DNA from: JAIRTY01 sp050257395
GTDB lineage: Bacteria > Actinomycetota > Actinomycetes > Streptosporangiales > Streptosporangiaceae
Length of the DNA: 47,244 nt
Reading direction: 5' to 3'
NCBI GenBank assembly: GCA_050257395.1
Contig: JBLMWU010000091.1
Location: 1 to 47,244, forward strand
Shown: piece by piece, positions 39,602 to 47,244 of the stretch
Position numbering within the stretch: the stretch's first letter is position 1
Layout of the letters: every line of letters begins with the position of its first letter
The notes under the pieces: generated by a model
The model's input: the letters and a program-made list of their open reading frames with translations, nothing else
Database searches by the model: none
Told to the model about the DNA's origin: nothing
Program-made: the position numbers and the translations under genes

Positions 39602-41263
39602 ATGGACCCGACGATGGCCTCCGGGGGAGCGGAGCCTCCCCCGGAGGCAGCACCGGCAGCCGGTGTGCCCGCGCTCGAGCTCGAGCACATCACGATGAGA
39701 TTCGGATCGTTCCTGGCCCTGCGGGACGTCGGCCTGCAGGTCGGCCGGGGCGAGATCGTGGGCCTGCTGGGTGAGAACGGCAGCGGCAAGTCCACCCTGG
39801 TCAAGGTGCTCGCCGGGGTGAACGCGCCGGAGCCCGGCGGCCAGATGCGGCTGGGCGGGCAGCCGGTCGCCCTGCCGCTGGCCCCCGGTCAGTTCCGCGA
39901 CCTCGGGCTGAGTTTCGTGCACCAGGACCTCGGTCTGGCCCGCACCCTCACCGTGGCGGAGAACCTGCTGGTGGGTGAGCGCGGCAGCGCCAACTCCCAC
40001 CGGCCGATCAGCTGGCGGGCCGAGCACCGCCGGGTGCGCGCGCTGCTGGACTCCTACCACGTCAGCGTGGACCCGGCGGCCCCGGTCAATCAGCTCCCCC
40101 CGGTGGGCCAGGCGCTGGTGGCCATCGTCCGGGCGGCCGAGGAACTGCGGCTGTACCGGCAGCGCGGCGACGTGGAGCACTCCATCCTGTTCCTGGACGA
40201 GCCCACGGTGTTCCTGCCCGAGCACGAGGTCGAGTTCCTGTTCGACCTGGTGCGCAGGGTGGTGACCGAGGGTGCCAGCACCGTCTTCATCTCCCATGAC
40301 CTGTCGGCCGTGCGCGCGCTGTGCCACCGGGTGGTCGTGCTGCGCGACGGGCAGGTCGCCGGCCAGGCGGCGGTCAGCGACATCAGCGACGAGAAGCTGG
40401 TCGAGCTGATCGTCGGGCCGGCCAGCGCCAAGCTCGCCCAGGCGGGCCAGCAGGCGGGCAGGGCCGGTGCGGTGCAGGCCCAGCCGCCCGTCTGCGAGGT
40501 GCGCCACCTCCAGGCCGCGCGGGTACGCGACCTGAGCCTGGCCATCCGCCCGGCAGAGGTGGTCGGCCTGGCCGGGCTGCTGGGGTCCGGAGCGGATGAC
40601 GTCCCGTACCTGCTCTTCGGGGCCAGCCCGTGTGACCAGGGCACCCTCAGCGTGGGCGGCTGGCAGGCGGCCCTCGCCAGGCTCCGGCCGTCCGGCGCGG
40701 TCAGCCACCAGATCGCGCTGGTCCCCGCCGACCGGCGGCGGGACGCCATCGCGCCCTCGCTGAGCGTGGCGGAGAACTCCACGATCCTGGTCAGCGGCTC
40801 CTACGCCCGGTTCGGCCGCGTCCAGGCGCGGCGGCTGCGCGCGCTGGTGCGCCAGTTGCTGGAGAAGTTCGACGTCCGCCCGCGCAACCCGGGCGCCACG
40901 CTGGGGCAGCTCAGCGGGGGCAACCAGCAGCGGGTGGTGCTGGCCAAATGGCTGGAGATCAAGCCGAAGCTGCTGCTGCTGCACGAGCCGACGCAGGGCG
41001 TGGACGTGGCCGCCCGGGCCGCGATCTACCGGCTGGTCCGCGAGGCGGCGGCGAGCGGCATGGCCACCCTGTGGGTCTCCAGCGACTTCGAAGAGCTCGC
41101 CACCGTCTGCGACCGGGTGCTGATCATGGCCGACGGTCACCTCCGCTCCGAGCTCACCAGCGAGATCACCGAGGACGCGATCAGCTCGGCGGTCTACCAC
41201 TACTCCACCGACGCGGCAGCCGTGCTGGCCGAAACCCCTGAGGAACGCCATGTCCACCACTGA
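39602..41263 (+). CDS. Sugar ABC transporter ATP-binding protein (RbsA/MglA-like, two ATPase halves)
   Basis: A 553-residue two-domain ATPase. Walker A GENGSGKST is at about residues 57-65 and Walker B 'LFLDEPTVFL' near 200. The second half has a degraded Walker A ('GLAGLLGSGADDVPYLLFG') but a full signature 'LSGGNQQRVVLAKWL' and 'HEPTQGVDV', as is normal in this family. The first-half signature reads LPPVGQ, a degenerate form. The start ATG at 39602 is two bases after the binding-protein stop. It couples ATP hydrolysis to sugar import and overlaps the permease gene by 14 bases. Confidence 0.92.
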   Translation: MDPTMASGGAEPPPEAAPAAGVPALELEHITMRFGSFLALRDVGLQVGRGEIVGLLGENGSGKSTLVKVLAGVNAPEPGGQMRLGGQPVALPLAPGQFRDLGLSFVHQDLGLARTLTVAENLLVGERGSANSHRPISWRAEHRRVRALLDSYHVSVDPAAPVNQLPPVGQALVAIVRAAEELRLYRQRGDVEHSILFLDEPTVFLPEHEVEFLFDLVRRVVTEGASTVFISHDLSAVRALCHRVVVLRDGQVAGQAAVSDISDEKLVELIVGPASAKLAQAGQQAGRAGAVQAQPPVCEVRHLQAARVRDLSLAIRPAEVVGLAGLLGSGADDVPYLLFGASPCDQGTLSVGGWQAALARLRPSGAVSHQIALVPADRRRDAIAPSLSVAENSTILVSGSYARFGRVQARRLRALVRQLLEKFDVRPRNPGATLGQLSGGNQQRVVLAKWLEIKPKLLLLHEPTQGVDVAARAAIYRLVREAAASGMATLWVSSDFEELATVCDRVLIMADGHLRSELTSEITEDAISSAVYHYSTDAAAVLAETPEERHVHH

Positions 41264-42269
41264 AGCCGAGCCGGGCACCCAGGAACCGCAGGGGCCGCCG
41301 CCTGCGCCCGCGCTGTCGGACCGGGCCGCCGGGATCGGCTACTGGGCCGAGCGGCTGGCGCTGCCCGCCGCCTGGGTGGCCCTCATCGTCATCTACGGCA
41401 TCTCCACCCCCGGCAACTTCCTCACCTGGGCCAACGCCTCGAACATCCTCGGCTCCCAGGCGGTGCTGTTCATGCTGGCGCTGGCGGCGCTCATGCCGTC
41501 GTTCACCGGCGACTTCGACCTGTCGCTGGGCGGGGTGATGGGCCTGACCGCGATGGTGGCCGGCGTGCTGAACACCCAGCAGCACATGGGCATCGCGCTG
41601 GCCTGCGTCATCGGCGTGCTGGCGGCGGTCGCCGCGGGCTGCCTCAACGGGTTCTTCGTGGTGACCTGCGACACCAATCCGCTGATCGTCACCCTGGGCA
41701 GCGGCTCGGTGTTCACCGGCCTCATCTACTTCCTGTCCAGCTCGAACACCATCACCGGCATCGACCAGTCGCTGTCCGCGGTGACGTTCACCGACAAGCT
41801 GCTGGGCATCCCGGTCGAGTTCTACTACGCGCTCGTGGCGATGCTGATCATCTGGTATGTCTCCTCGTTCACCCCGCTCGGCCTGCGGTCGCTGTTCGTG
41901 GGCCAGTCCCGGGATGTGGCGCGGCTGTCCGGCATCCGGGTCGCGCGGATCCGCTGGGGCGGGTTCGTGCTCGGCGGCCTGATCGCGGGCCTGGCCGGGG
42001 TGCTGTTCCTCGGCACCACCGGCTCGGCCGACCCGACGGCCAGCGGGCCCTACCTGCTGCCGGCCTACGCGGCCGTGTTCCTCGGCGCCACCAGCATCAA
42101 GCCGGGCCGCTTCAACGCTCTGGGGGTCGGCATCGCCGTGTACTTCCTGGCCACCGGCGTGAACGGGCTGCAGCTGCTCGGCGCCGCCGACTTCGTCCAG
42201 CAGCTCTTCTACGGCGCGGCCCTGATCATCGCCGTGGTCCTGTCCCGCCAGCTCCGCCGCCGCGCATGA
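41250..42269 (+). CDS. Sugar ABC transporter permease (RbsC-like)
   Basis: A 339-residue integral membrane protein with about nine to ten hydrophobic segments. 'LMPSFTGDFDLSLGGVMGLTAMVAG' is the hallmark of RbsC-type permeases, and the EAA-like coupling region is seen in 'VFLGATSIKPGRFNALGVGI'. It starts 14 bases inside the ATPase gene and its stop overlaps the start of an SDR gene by four bases, so all are one operon. It completes the second importer of the cluster. Confidence 0.92.
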   Translation: MSTTEAEPGTQEPQGPPPAPALSDRAAGIGYWAERLALPAAWVALIVIYGISTPGNFLTWANASNILGSQAVLFMLALAALMPSFTGDFDLSLGGVMGLTAMVAGVLNTQQHMGIALACVIGVLAAVAAGCLNGFFVVTCDTNPLIVTLGSGSVFTGLIYFLSSSNTITGIDQSLSAVTFTDKLLGIPVEFYYALVAMLIIWYVSSFTPLGLRSLFVGQSRDVARLSGIRVARIRWGGFVLGGLIAGLAGVLFLGTTGSADPTASGPYLLPAYAAVFLGATSIKPGRFNALGVGIAVYFLATGVNGLQLLGAADFVQQLFYGAALIIAVVLSRQLRRRA

Positions 42270-43108
42270 GCGGCGGAACGGCCGGCGCCGGGCCGGCCGC
42301 GGCCCTGCAGCGCCTCTTCGACGTGCAGGGCAGGGTCGTGCTGGTCACCGGGGCCGCGTCCGGGCTCGGCCTGGCCATCGCCCGGGTGATGGCCGAGTGC
42401 GGGGCCGTGGTGGTGGCGGCCGACCGCGACGAGGCCAGGCTCGGTGCGGCCGCGGCCGGGCTGGCCGCCGCCGGCCGGGCCGAGCCGGCCGTCGCCGACG
42501 TGGCCGACGCGGCGGCGGTCACGGCGCTGGCCGACGGCGTCGTCGCCCGGCACGGCCGGCTCGACGTGGTGTTCGCCAACGCCGGGATCGCGCGGGGGCC
42601 CGGGCCCGGCGACCCCGGCGGGCAGGCGGACACGTTCAGCATGGCCGACTGGCACGCGCTGCTGGACGTCAACCTGCACGGCGTGGTGCACACGGTGCGC
42701 GCGGCGGCCGGGCACATGAAGCGCCAGCGCGGCGGCAGCATCATCGCCACCGCTTCCACGGCCGGGCTGCGCGACGACCCGCTGGTCTCCTACTCCTACG
42801 TGGTCGCCAAGGCCGGCGTGGTCAACTTCGTCCGGCAGGCGGCCATCGACCTGGCCCGCTGGCAGATCCGGGTGAACGCGATCGCGCCCGGCCCGTTCCG
42901 GACCAGCATCGGCGGGCCCGGCCCGCTGCCGCCCGAGGCGGAGGCCAGGTGGAGTGCCATGGTGCCGCTCGGCCGGATGGGCGAGCCAGCGGAGATCGGC
43001 GGGGTGGCGCTGCTGCTGGCGTCCGGCGCGGGCAGCTTCATCACCGGGGCGGTGTACCCGGTGGACGGCGGCCAGCTGCTGCAGGGGCCGGGGCTGGGCC
43101 CGGCGTGA
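42266..43108 (+). CDS. Short-chain dehydrogenase/reductase
   Basis: A 280-residue classical SDR, last gene of the sugar-importer operon (ATGA overlap with the permease gene). The cofactor loop is TGAASGLGLAI near residues 27-37. 'NAGIARGP', the catalytic Ser in 'ATASTAGL' and YVVAK follow, and 'TGAVYPVDGGQLL' is at the C-terminus. 'VVAADRDE' places an Asp for NAD(H) preference. It presumably oxidises the imported polyol or sugar acid in its first step. Confidence 0.92.
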   Translation: MSGGTAGAGPAAALQRLFDVQGRVVLVTGAASGLGLAIARVMAECGAVVVAADRDEARLGAAAAGLAAAGRAEPAVADVADAAAVTALADGVVARHGRLDVVFANAGIARGPGPGDPGGQADTFSMADWHALLDVNLHGVVHTVRAAAGHMKRQRGGSIIATASTAGLRDDPLVSYSYVVAKAGVVNFVRQAAIDLARWQIRVNAIAPGPFRTSIGGPGPLPPEAEARWSAMVPLGRMGEPAEIGGVALLLASGAGSFITGAVYPVDGGQLLQGPGLGPA

Positions 43109-43113
43109 CCGAA

Positions 43114-43131
43114 GGCCCCGCCCCCGGGGCC
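43114..43131. terminator. GC hairpin after the sugar-importer operon
   Basis: GGCCCCG-cccc-CGGGGCC is a perfect 7-bp stem with a 4-base loop, five bases after the SDR stop. No T-run follows. It is likely the operon's terminator. Confidence 0.65.
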
Positions 43132-43283
43132 GTCTGACCCTGGGTACGGGCGCCGGGGGAGAGCAGCCTGAGAGTAGGTCTGGGCCGGGCGGCCAGGCCG
43201 TGAACCCGCCGGGGACAGGTCAGGGCCCGCGGCCCCTGCCCCGTCTCCCGCCCGGCCCGCACTGCGTGGTACGGGGGGTCGTC

Positions 43284-43574
43284 ATGAGCGATCTGGAAGA
43301 CACCGTCAGCGGGCAGGAACTGCGCGCCCGGGCCGTGAAGCGGCTGCGCAAGCGCCGGGACTTCTACGGCCACCTCGTCATCTACATCCTGGTGAACGGG
43401 TTCCTGGTCGGCATCTGGGCGATCACCGGCCAGGGTTTCTTCTGGCCGGCCTTCGTGCTGGGTGCCTGGGGCATCGGCCTGCTGGCCAACGCGTGGGACG
43501 TGTTCGGTCGCCAGGACATAGACGAGCGGCGGATCCGGCGCGAGATGGACCGGCTGCAGCACAGCCCGCACTGA
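43284..43574 (+). CDS. 2TM domain-containing protein
   Basis: A 96-residue small membrane protein of the 2TM family (PF13239-like). A basic helix 'RARAVKRLRKRRDFYGHLVIYILVNG' leads into the first membrane segment, a second (FFWPAFVLGAWGIGLLAN) follows, and the protein ends in an acidic/basic helix 'ERRIRREMDRL'. ATG 43284 starts the conserved part. The function is unknown; such proteins often accompany histidine kinases or regulators, none of which is here. Confidence 0.88.
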   Translation: MSDLEDTVSGQELRARAVKRLRKRRDFYGHLVIYILVNGFLVGIWAITGQGFFWPAFVLGAWGIGLLANAWDVFGRQDIDERRIRREMDRLQHSPH

Positions 43575-43621
43575 CCGGGGCCACGGCCGGGGCACAGCGC
43601 ACCCGGCCGGCCGCCCCCGGC

Positions 43622-43642
43622 GGGCTGGGGGATTCCCCGCCC
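43622..43642. terminator. Hairpin between convergent 2TM and membrane-protein genes
   Basis: GGGC-t-GGGG-gatt-CCCC-GCCC gives an eight-base-pair stem with one bulged base and a 4-base loop, in the 118 bases between convergent stops. It probably terminates both transcripts. Confidence 0.5.
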
Positions 43643-43692
43643 GGGGCGGCCGGTTGCTGGATGCGCCTGTTAGCGGCGCGGCCCGGCCCGGG

Positions 43693-44250
43693 TCAGGCAG
43701 GCTGACGCGGGGACGGCACGGTGGCGGTTTCGGCGTCCTCCGGGACGGGCTCGGCGGCCATGGCGGCCGCGCGGCTCTCCGCGTGCAGGCTGTCCCGCAC
43801 CGTGACGGCTGAAAGCCTGCCGATGGCCAGCGCGCTGACGAAGACGATCGCCACCCCCAGCCCGTAGAAGAAGCCGATCTGCTCGGCGGCCCGGGCGAGC
43901 GGGCTGACACTGGCGGGCTGGCCCGCCGTGCCGATGCCGGCCCACACCGGGCTGAGCAGCGTGCCGACCGCGAACCAGGCACCGGCCAGCGCGGCAACCG
44001 CCGCCCCGAACAGCGCCACCGGGCGGACCGCCGCCACCAGCAGGATGAGCCCGCCGAGCAGCGCCGCCGCGCCGGGCAGCACCTCCAGCCACAGCCGCCC
44101 GGTGGTGTAGTACCAGGTCATGTCGTTGATGTAGGCGTAGTGGAAATACGGACCCACGAACGGGATCAGCGCCCCCCAGGCGCCGAGCAGGACCAGCAGC
44201 ACGCCGGTCAGGGCACCGCGGCTCCGTGGAACCCGCAGCATCCCAGCCAT
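43693..44250 (-). CDS. Hypothetical four-helix membrane protein, 185 aa
   Basis: An unrecognised membrane protein with four hydrophobic segments (GVLLVLLGAWGALIPFVGPYF, LLGGLILLVAAVRPVALFGA, the helix AAVAALAGAWFAVG, and a last one in FFYGLGVAIVFVSALAIG), an external-looking loop with 'YFHYAYINDMTWYYTTGRL', and a charged cytoplasmic tail. ATG 44250 is the start of the first segment. A much longer frame upstream on this strand is the shadow of selA and selB. It is divergent from selA across 132 bases. Confidence 0.75.
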   Translation of the reverse strand: MAGMLRVPRSRGALTGVLLVLLGAWGALIPFVGPYFHYAYINDMTWYYTTGRLWLEVLPGAAALLGGLILLVAAVRPVALFGAAVAALAGAWFAVGTLLSPVWAGIGTAGQPASVSPLARAAEQIGFFYGLGVAIVFVSALAIGRLSAVTVRDSLHAESRAAAMAAEPVPEDAETATVPSPRQPA

Positions 44251-44382
44251 ACAGATCACTCCCTGTGCAGGCGAGGGGTTGAGCCTGACGGATTTTCCCT
44301 TACCCGACGTAGTGACCCTTATGCAATACGCAGGCAAAGGGCCCGGAGCAGCGGCCCGGCCCGGCGGGTATCGTCGCGTTTC

Positions 44383-45762
44383 ATGGACGCCCGCCGCCTG
44401 GTGCCGCGCACCGACGCCGTGCTGGCCGACCCGCGGCTGGCCGCCGCGGCGGAGCGGCTTGGCCGGGCGCGGGTCAAGGCCGCCGTCACCCGGGCGCAGC
44501 AGCAGGCCCGCGACGGGGAGATCGACCCGGCCGCGGTCGCGGACGCCGCGCTGGCGGACTTGCCGGCCCGGGCCTGCACCCTCACCCCGGTCATCAACGC
44601 CACCGGGGTGCTGCTGCACACCAATCTCGGCCGGGCGCCGCTGTCCGCCGCCGCCAGGGACGCGATCGCGCTCGCCGCGGGCAGCGCCGACCTGGAGTTC
44701 GACCTGGCCACCGCCGCCCGCGGCAGGCGCGGGCAGGGCGCGCTGGCGGCGCTCGCCGCTGCCGTGCCCGCGGCCGGGGCCGTGCACGTGGTGAACAACA
44801 ACGCCGCCGCGCTGGTGCTCGCCGCGACCGCGCTGACCGCCCCGGGCGGCGGGCGGGAGATCGTGGTCAGCCGCGGTGAGCTGATCGAGATCGGTGACCG
44901 GTTCCGGCTGCCGGACCTGCTGGAGTCCACCGGGGCCCGGATCCGGGAGGTGGGCACCACCAACCGCACCACGGTGGCCGACTACGCGGCGGCGATCGGC
45001 CCGGACACCGCGTTCGTGCTCAAGGTGCACCCGTCCAACTACCGGATCGAGGGCTTCACCGCCAGCGCGCCCGTGGCCGGGCTGGCGGTGCTGGACGTGC
45101 CGGTGGTCGGGGACATCGGGTCCGGGCTGCTGACCCGCCATCCGCTGCTGCCCGACGAGCCGGACGCCGACTCGTGGCTGCGCGCGGGCGCCGCGCTCGT
45201 CACCGCCAGCGGCGACAAGCTGCTCGGCGGGCCGCAGGCCGGCCTGCTGCTGGGCCGCGCCGACCTGGTCACCCGGCTGGCCCGGCACCCGCTCGCCCGC
45301 GCGCTGCGGGTCGGCAAGCTCACCCTCGCGGCGCTGGAGGCGACCTTGTCCGGGCCGCCGCCGCCGGTCGCCGCCGCGCTCGCGGTCAGCCAGGAGGCGC
45401 TCACCGCCCGGGCGCAGCAGCTGGCCGCCCGGCTGGCCGGGGCCGGCGTGCCCGCCACCGCGGTGGCCTCGCAGGCCGCCGTCGGCGGCGGCGGCGCGCC
45501 GGGGGTGGACCTGCCCAGCGCCGGCGTGCTGGTGCCGGGCGGCCTGGCCGGGCCGCTGCGGACCGGGCCCGCGGTGCGCAGCGGCGAGGTACCCGCGGTG
45601 GTCGGCCGGGCGGACGGCAGCGGCCTGCTGCTGGACCTGCGGTCGGTGCCGCCGGAAGACGACGGCCCGCTGGCCGCCGCGGTGGCGGCGGCGGCCCGCA
45701 CCGCACCCGCGGACCCGGCCTGGCGGCCGGGCGCGGCGGCGGCGCGCGCGCCCGTAAAGTAG
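44383..45762 (+). CDS. selA: L-seryl-tRNA(Sec) selenium transferase
   Basis: A 459-residue SelA that converts seryl-tRNA(Sec) to selenocysteyl-tRNA(Sec) with selenophosphate. The family's 'PVINATGVLLHTNLGRAPLS' start is present, as are the pyridoxal-phosphate Lys279 in 'SGDKLLGGPQAGLLLG', 'REIVVSRGELIEIGDRFRLPDLL', 'KVHPSNYRIEGF' and 'VGDIGSGLL'. Length is normal. TATCGT ends eight bases before ATG 44383, suggesting a leaderless message. selB starts five bases after its stop. This is the key support for reading the in-frame TGA at 31042-31044 as selenocysteine. Confidence 0.96.
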   Translation: MDARRLVPRTDAVLADPRLAAAAERLGRARVKAAVTRAQQQARDGEIDPAAVADAALADLPARACTLTPVINATGVLLHTNLGRAPLSAAARDAIALAAGSADLEFDLATAARGRRGQGALAALAAAVPAAGAVHVVNNNAAALVLAATALTAPGGGREIVVSRGELIEIGDRFRLPDLLESTGARIREVGTTNRTTVADYAAAIGPDTAFVLKVHPSNYRIEGFTASAPVAGLAVLDVPVVGDIGSGLLTRHPLLPDEPDADSWLRAGAALVTASGDKLLGGPQAGLLLGRADLVTRLARHPLARALRVGKLTLAALEATLSGPPPPVAAALAVSQEALTARAQQLAARLAGAGVPATAVASQAAVGGGGAPGVDLPSAGVLVPGGLAGPLRTGPAVRSGEVPAVVGRADGSGLLLDLRSVPPEDDGPLAAAVAAAARTAPADPAWRPGAAAARAPVK

Positions 45763-45766
45763 CGGC

Positions 45767-47244
45767 GTGCACGTCATCGCCACCGCCGGGCACGTGGACC
45801 ACGGCAAGTCCACGCTGGTGCGGGCGCTCACCGGGATGGAACCGGACCGGTGGGCGGAAGAGCGGCGCCGGGGCCTCACCATCGACCTGGGCTTCGCCTG
45901 GTTCACCCTGCCGTCCGGCCAGCGGCTGGCCTTCGTGGACGTGCCCGGCCACGAGCGCTTCGTGCCGAACATGCTGGCCGGGGTCGGGCCGGTGCCAGCG
46001 GTCATGCTGGTCGTCGCCGCCGACGGCGGCTGGATGCCGCAGTCCGCCGAGCACCTGGCCGCCATCGACGCTCTCGGCATCACCCGCGGGCTGCTGGTGG
46101 TGACCCGCGCCGACCTCGCCGACCCGGAGCCGGCCCGGCAGGCGGCGGCGGAGCGGATCGCCGCCTCCAGCCTCGGCCGGGTGCCCTCCGTGGCGGTCAG
46201 CGCGGCTACCGGGCAGGGGCTGCCCGGGCTGGTCGCCGCGCTGGACGCGCTGGCCGCCAGCCTGCCGGTGCCCGACCCGGCCGCGCCGGTCCGGCTGTGG
46301 GTGGACCGGGCCTTCAGCATCAGGGGCAGCGGCACCGTGGTGACCGGCACGCTGGCCGCTGGCACGGTCCGGACCGGCGGCGAGCTGCTGCTCACCCCGT
46401 CGCTGCGGCCGGTCCGGGTGCGCGGCATCCAGTCCCTGAAGGAAACCGCAGACCAGGTCAGCGGCGTCGCGCGGGTGGCGGTCAACCTGCGCGGGACCGG
46501 CACCGGCGAGGTCAGGCGGGGCATGGCGCTGGTCGAGCCCGGCCGGTGGGCGCTGGCCGGGGCCGCGGACGTCCGGCTCGGGCCGGCGGCGGCGGGCCGG
46601 CGCCCGCCCCGCGAGCTCACCCTGCACATCGGCTCGGCCCGCACCACGGCGCGGGTGCGGATGCTGGGGCCGCAGATCGCCCGGCTCACCCTGAGCGACC
46701 CGCTGCCGCTGCACGTGGGCGACCGGCTGCTGCTGCGGGACCCGGGCGCCGCGGCGGGCGCGGCAGCGGCCGCCGCCAGCGCCGGCCGGGGTGCGCCGCC
46801 CGCCCGGGCAAGCTGGCCGGCGCTAGCCGGCGCGACCGTGCTCGACCCCGCGCCGGTGCCGCTGTCGGCCCGGGGCAGCGGCACCGCGGCCGGCCGCGCA
46901 CTGGCCGGCTGGCCGGAGCTGCCGGGATCGGCCGAGCTGCTGCGCGGCCACCTGCTGCTGCGGGCGGGTGACCTGCGGGCGATGGGCGTGGCTGGGCTCC
47001 CGGAGCCGGTGGCCGGTGACTGGCTCGCCGATCCCGCCCACTGGGCGGCGTTGCGCACCAGGCTGGCCGCGATCGTGGCCGCGCATGCCACGGCCGAGCC
47101 GCTAGCTCCGGGTATGCCGGTCGAGGCGGCGCGGGCGGTGCTCGGCCTGCCTGACCGGCGGCTGGTGGAGGCACTGGTGAGCGAGCCGCTGGTGAGCCGG
47201 GACGGGGTCATCTCCGCGGCCCGCCCGGCCGCTGGTGAGGGCGC
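45767..47244 (+). CDS. selB: Selenocysteine-specific elongation factor, 3' end beyond window
   Basis: The first 492 residues of SelB, cut by the window end with no stop seen. The GTP-binding domain has G1 GHVDHGKST (residues 8-16), G3 DVPGHE (from Asp58) and G4 TRAD (113-116). Domain II 'DRAFSIRGSGTVVTGTL' follows, with beta domains to about residue 330, then an Ala/Gly/Arg-rich stretch and winged-helix repeats that bind the SECIS RNA ('DPAHWAALRTRLAAIVAAHA'). SelB delivers Sec-tRNA to the ribosome at UGA codons with a SECIS. Start is GTG 45767, four bases after the selA stop. Family members run about 580-640 residues. Confidence 0.95.
   Translation, partial: MHVIATAGHVDHGKSTLVRALTGMEPDRWAEERRRGLTIDLGFAWFTLPSGQRLAFVDVPGHERFVPNMLAGVGPVPAVMLVVAADGGWMPQSAEHLAAIDALGITRGLLVVTRADLADPEPARQAAAERIAASSLGRVPSVAVSAATGQGLPGLVAALDALAASLPVPDPAAPVRLWVDRAFSIRGSGTVVTGTLAAGTVRTGGELLLTPSLRPVRVRGIQSLKETADQVSGVARVAVNLRGTGTGEVRRGMALVEPGRWALAGAADVRLGPAAAGRRPPRELTLHIGSARTTARVRMLGPQIARLTLSDPLPLHVGDRLLLRDPGAAAGAAAAAASAGRGAPPARASWPALAGATVLDPAPVPLSARGSGTAAGRALAGWPELPGSAELLRGHLLLRAGDLRAMGVAGLPEPVAGDWLADPAHWAALRTRLAAIVAAHATAEPLAPGMPVEAARAVLGLPDRRLVEALVSEPLVSRDGVISAARPAAGEG

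Noticed and set aside
40560..40640. Missing second Walker A in the sugar ATPase as damage
   Set aside because: Loss of Walker A in the second half is normal in RbsA/MglA-type proteins.
44251..44382. tRNA-Sec (selC) next to selA
   Set aside because: No UCA anticodon arm, long variable arm or GGTTCGA-type T-loop was seen on either strand here or in the other gaps near selA.
43693..47211. A 1172-residue open frame on the minus strand opposite selA and selB
   Set aside because: Apart from its last 185 residues (the membrane protein), it is Arg/Ser/Pro-rich low-complexity sequence with no domain; selA and selB on the other strand are unmistakable.

Overview
This window is high-GC DNA, apparently about 70% G+C, with actinobacterial traits. 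These include many ATGA/GTGA stop-start overlaps, several apparently leaderless starts 6-8 nt after a TANNNT box, an F420-type nitroreductase, a CE1758/CE1759-type luciferase-like/flavin reductase pair, and an NDMA-dependent (mycofactocin-type) alcohol dehydrogenase. It fits Actinomycetota; I cannot place it to genus. No rRNA, tRNA, CRISPR or intact insertion sequence was seen.

Layout. Positions 1-11,050 hold unrelated housekeeping and accessory genes: an ABC exporter, ABC-2 transporter debris, an MBL hydrolase, a methyltransferase, an acyltransferase, an LLM-MarR-flavin reductase operon, a sulfotransferase and a membrane protein. From 11,099 to 17,370 lies a branched-chain-type (Liv) ABC importer whose two permeases and one ATPase are fused into one 934-residue protein, followed by a MetE-like zinc methyltransferase. 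From 17,387 to 21,357 there are smaller genes: a secreted HNH lipoprotein, a PNPOx-like protein with a divergent WYL regulator, a lipoprotein and an F420 protein. From 21,735 to 43,108 lies a large catabolic gene set: an FCD-type GntR regulator, SDR and zinc dehydrogenases, an amidohydrolase, an IlvD/Edd dehydratase, an FAD oxidoreductase, a UGSC-type protein, small ABM-like and muconolactone-isomerase-like proteins, a split transketolase, an alpha/beta hydrolase, an NDMA-dependent dehydrogenase, a fused CoA-transferase and a second (sugar-type) ABC importer. The window ends with selA and the start of selB.

Main discovery. The gene at 30796..31344 (minus strand) is read through an in-frame TGA exactly at the U of a U-G-S-C motif. 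Homology-like sequence continues on both sides, and a 5-bp hairpin follows whose loop places G and U at positions 23 and 24 from the UGA, as in the E. coli fdhF SECIS. The Sec-incorporation genes selA and selB lie 13 kb away. I therefore call a selenoprotein of the UGSC family, encoded at the head of a tightly coupled five-gene operon (UGSC protein, 358-aa partner, 83-aa CxxC protein, FAD oxidoreductase, IlvD-like dehydratase).

Second discovery. An AT-rich 18-bp element close to TGACAAgaTTGTtgACAA (ACAA/TTGT/ACAA blocks every 6 bp) occurs between divergent genes at 11899, 21491, 31422, 31918, 34401 and 38289. It ties the Liv importer, the GntR gene, the selenoprotein operon, the isomerase-like gene, the transketolase/hydrolase promoters and the CoA-transferase/sugar importer promoters into one probable regulon. 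At 34401 it coincides with a TTGACA -35 box. The GntR protein at 21735 is the natural candidate to bind it. The substrate is unknown; the gene set suggests import, oxidation, dehydration, hydrolysis, CoA activation and two-carbon transfer of an oxygenated carbon source, with a selenocysteine-dependent step.
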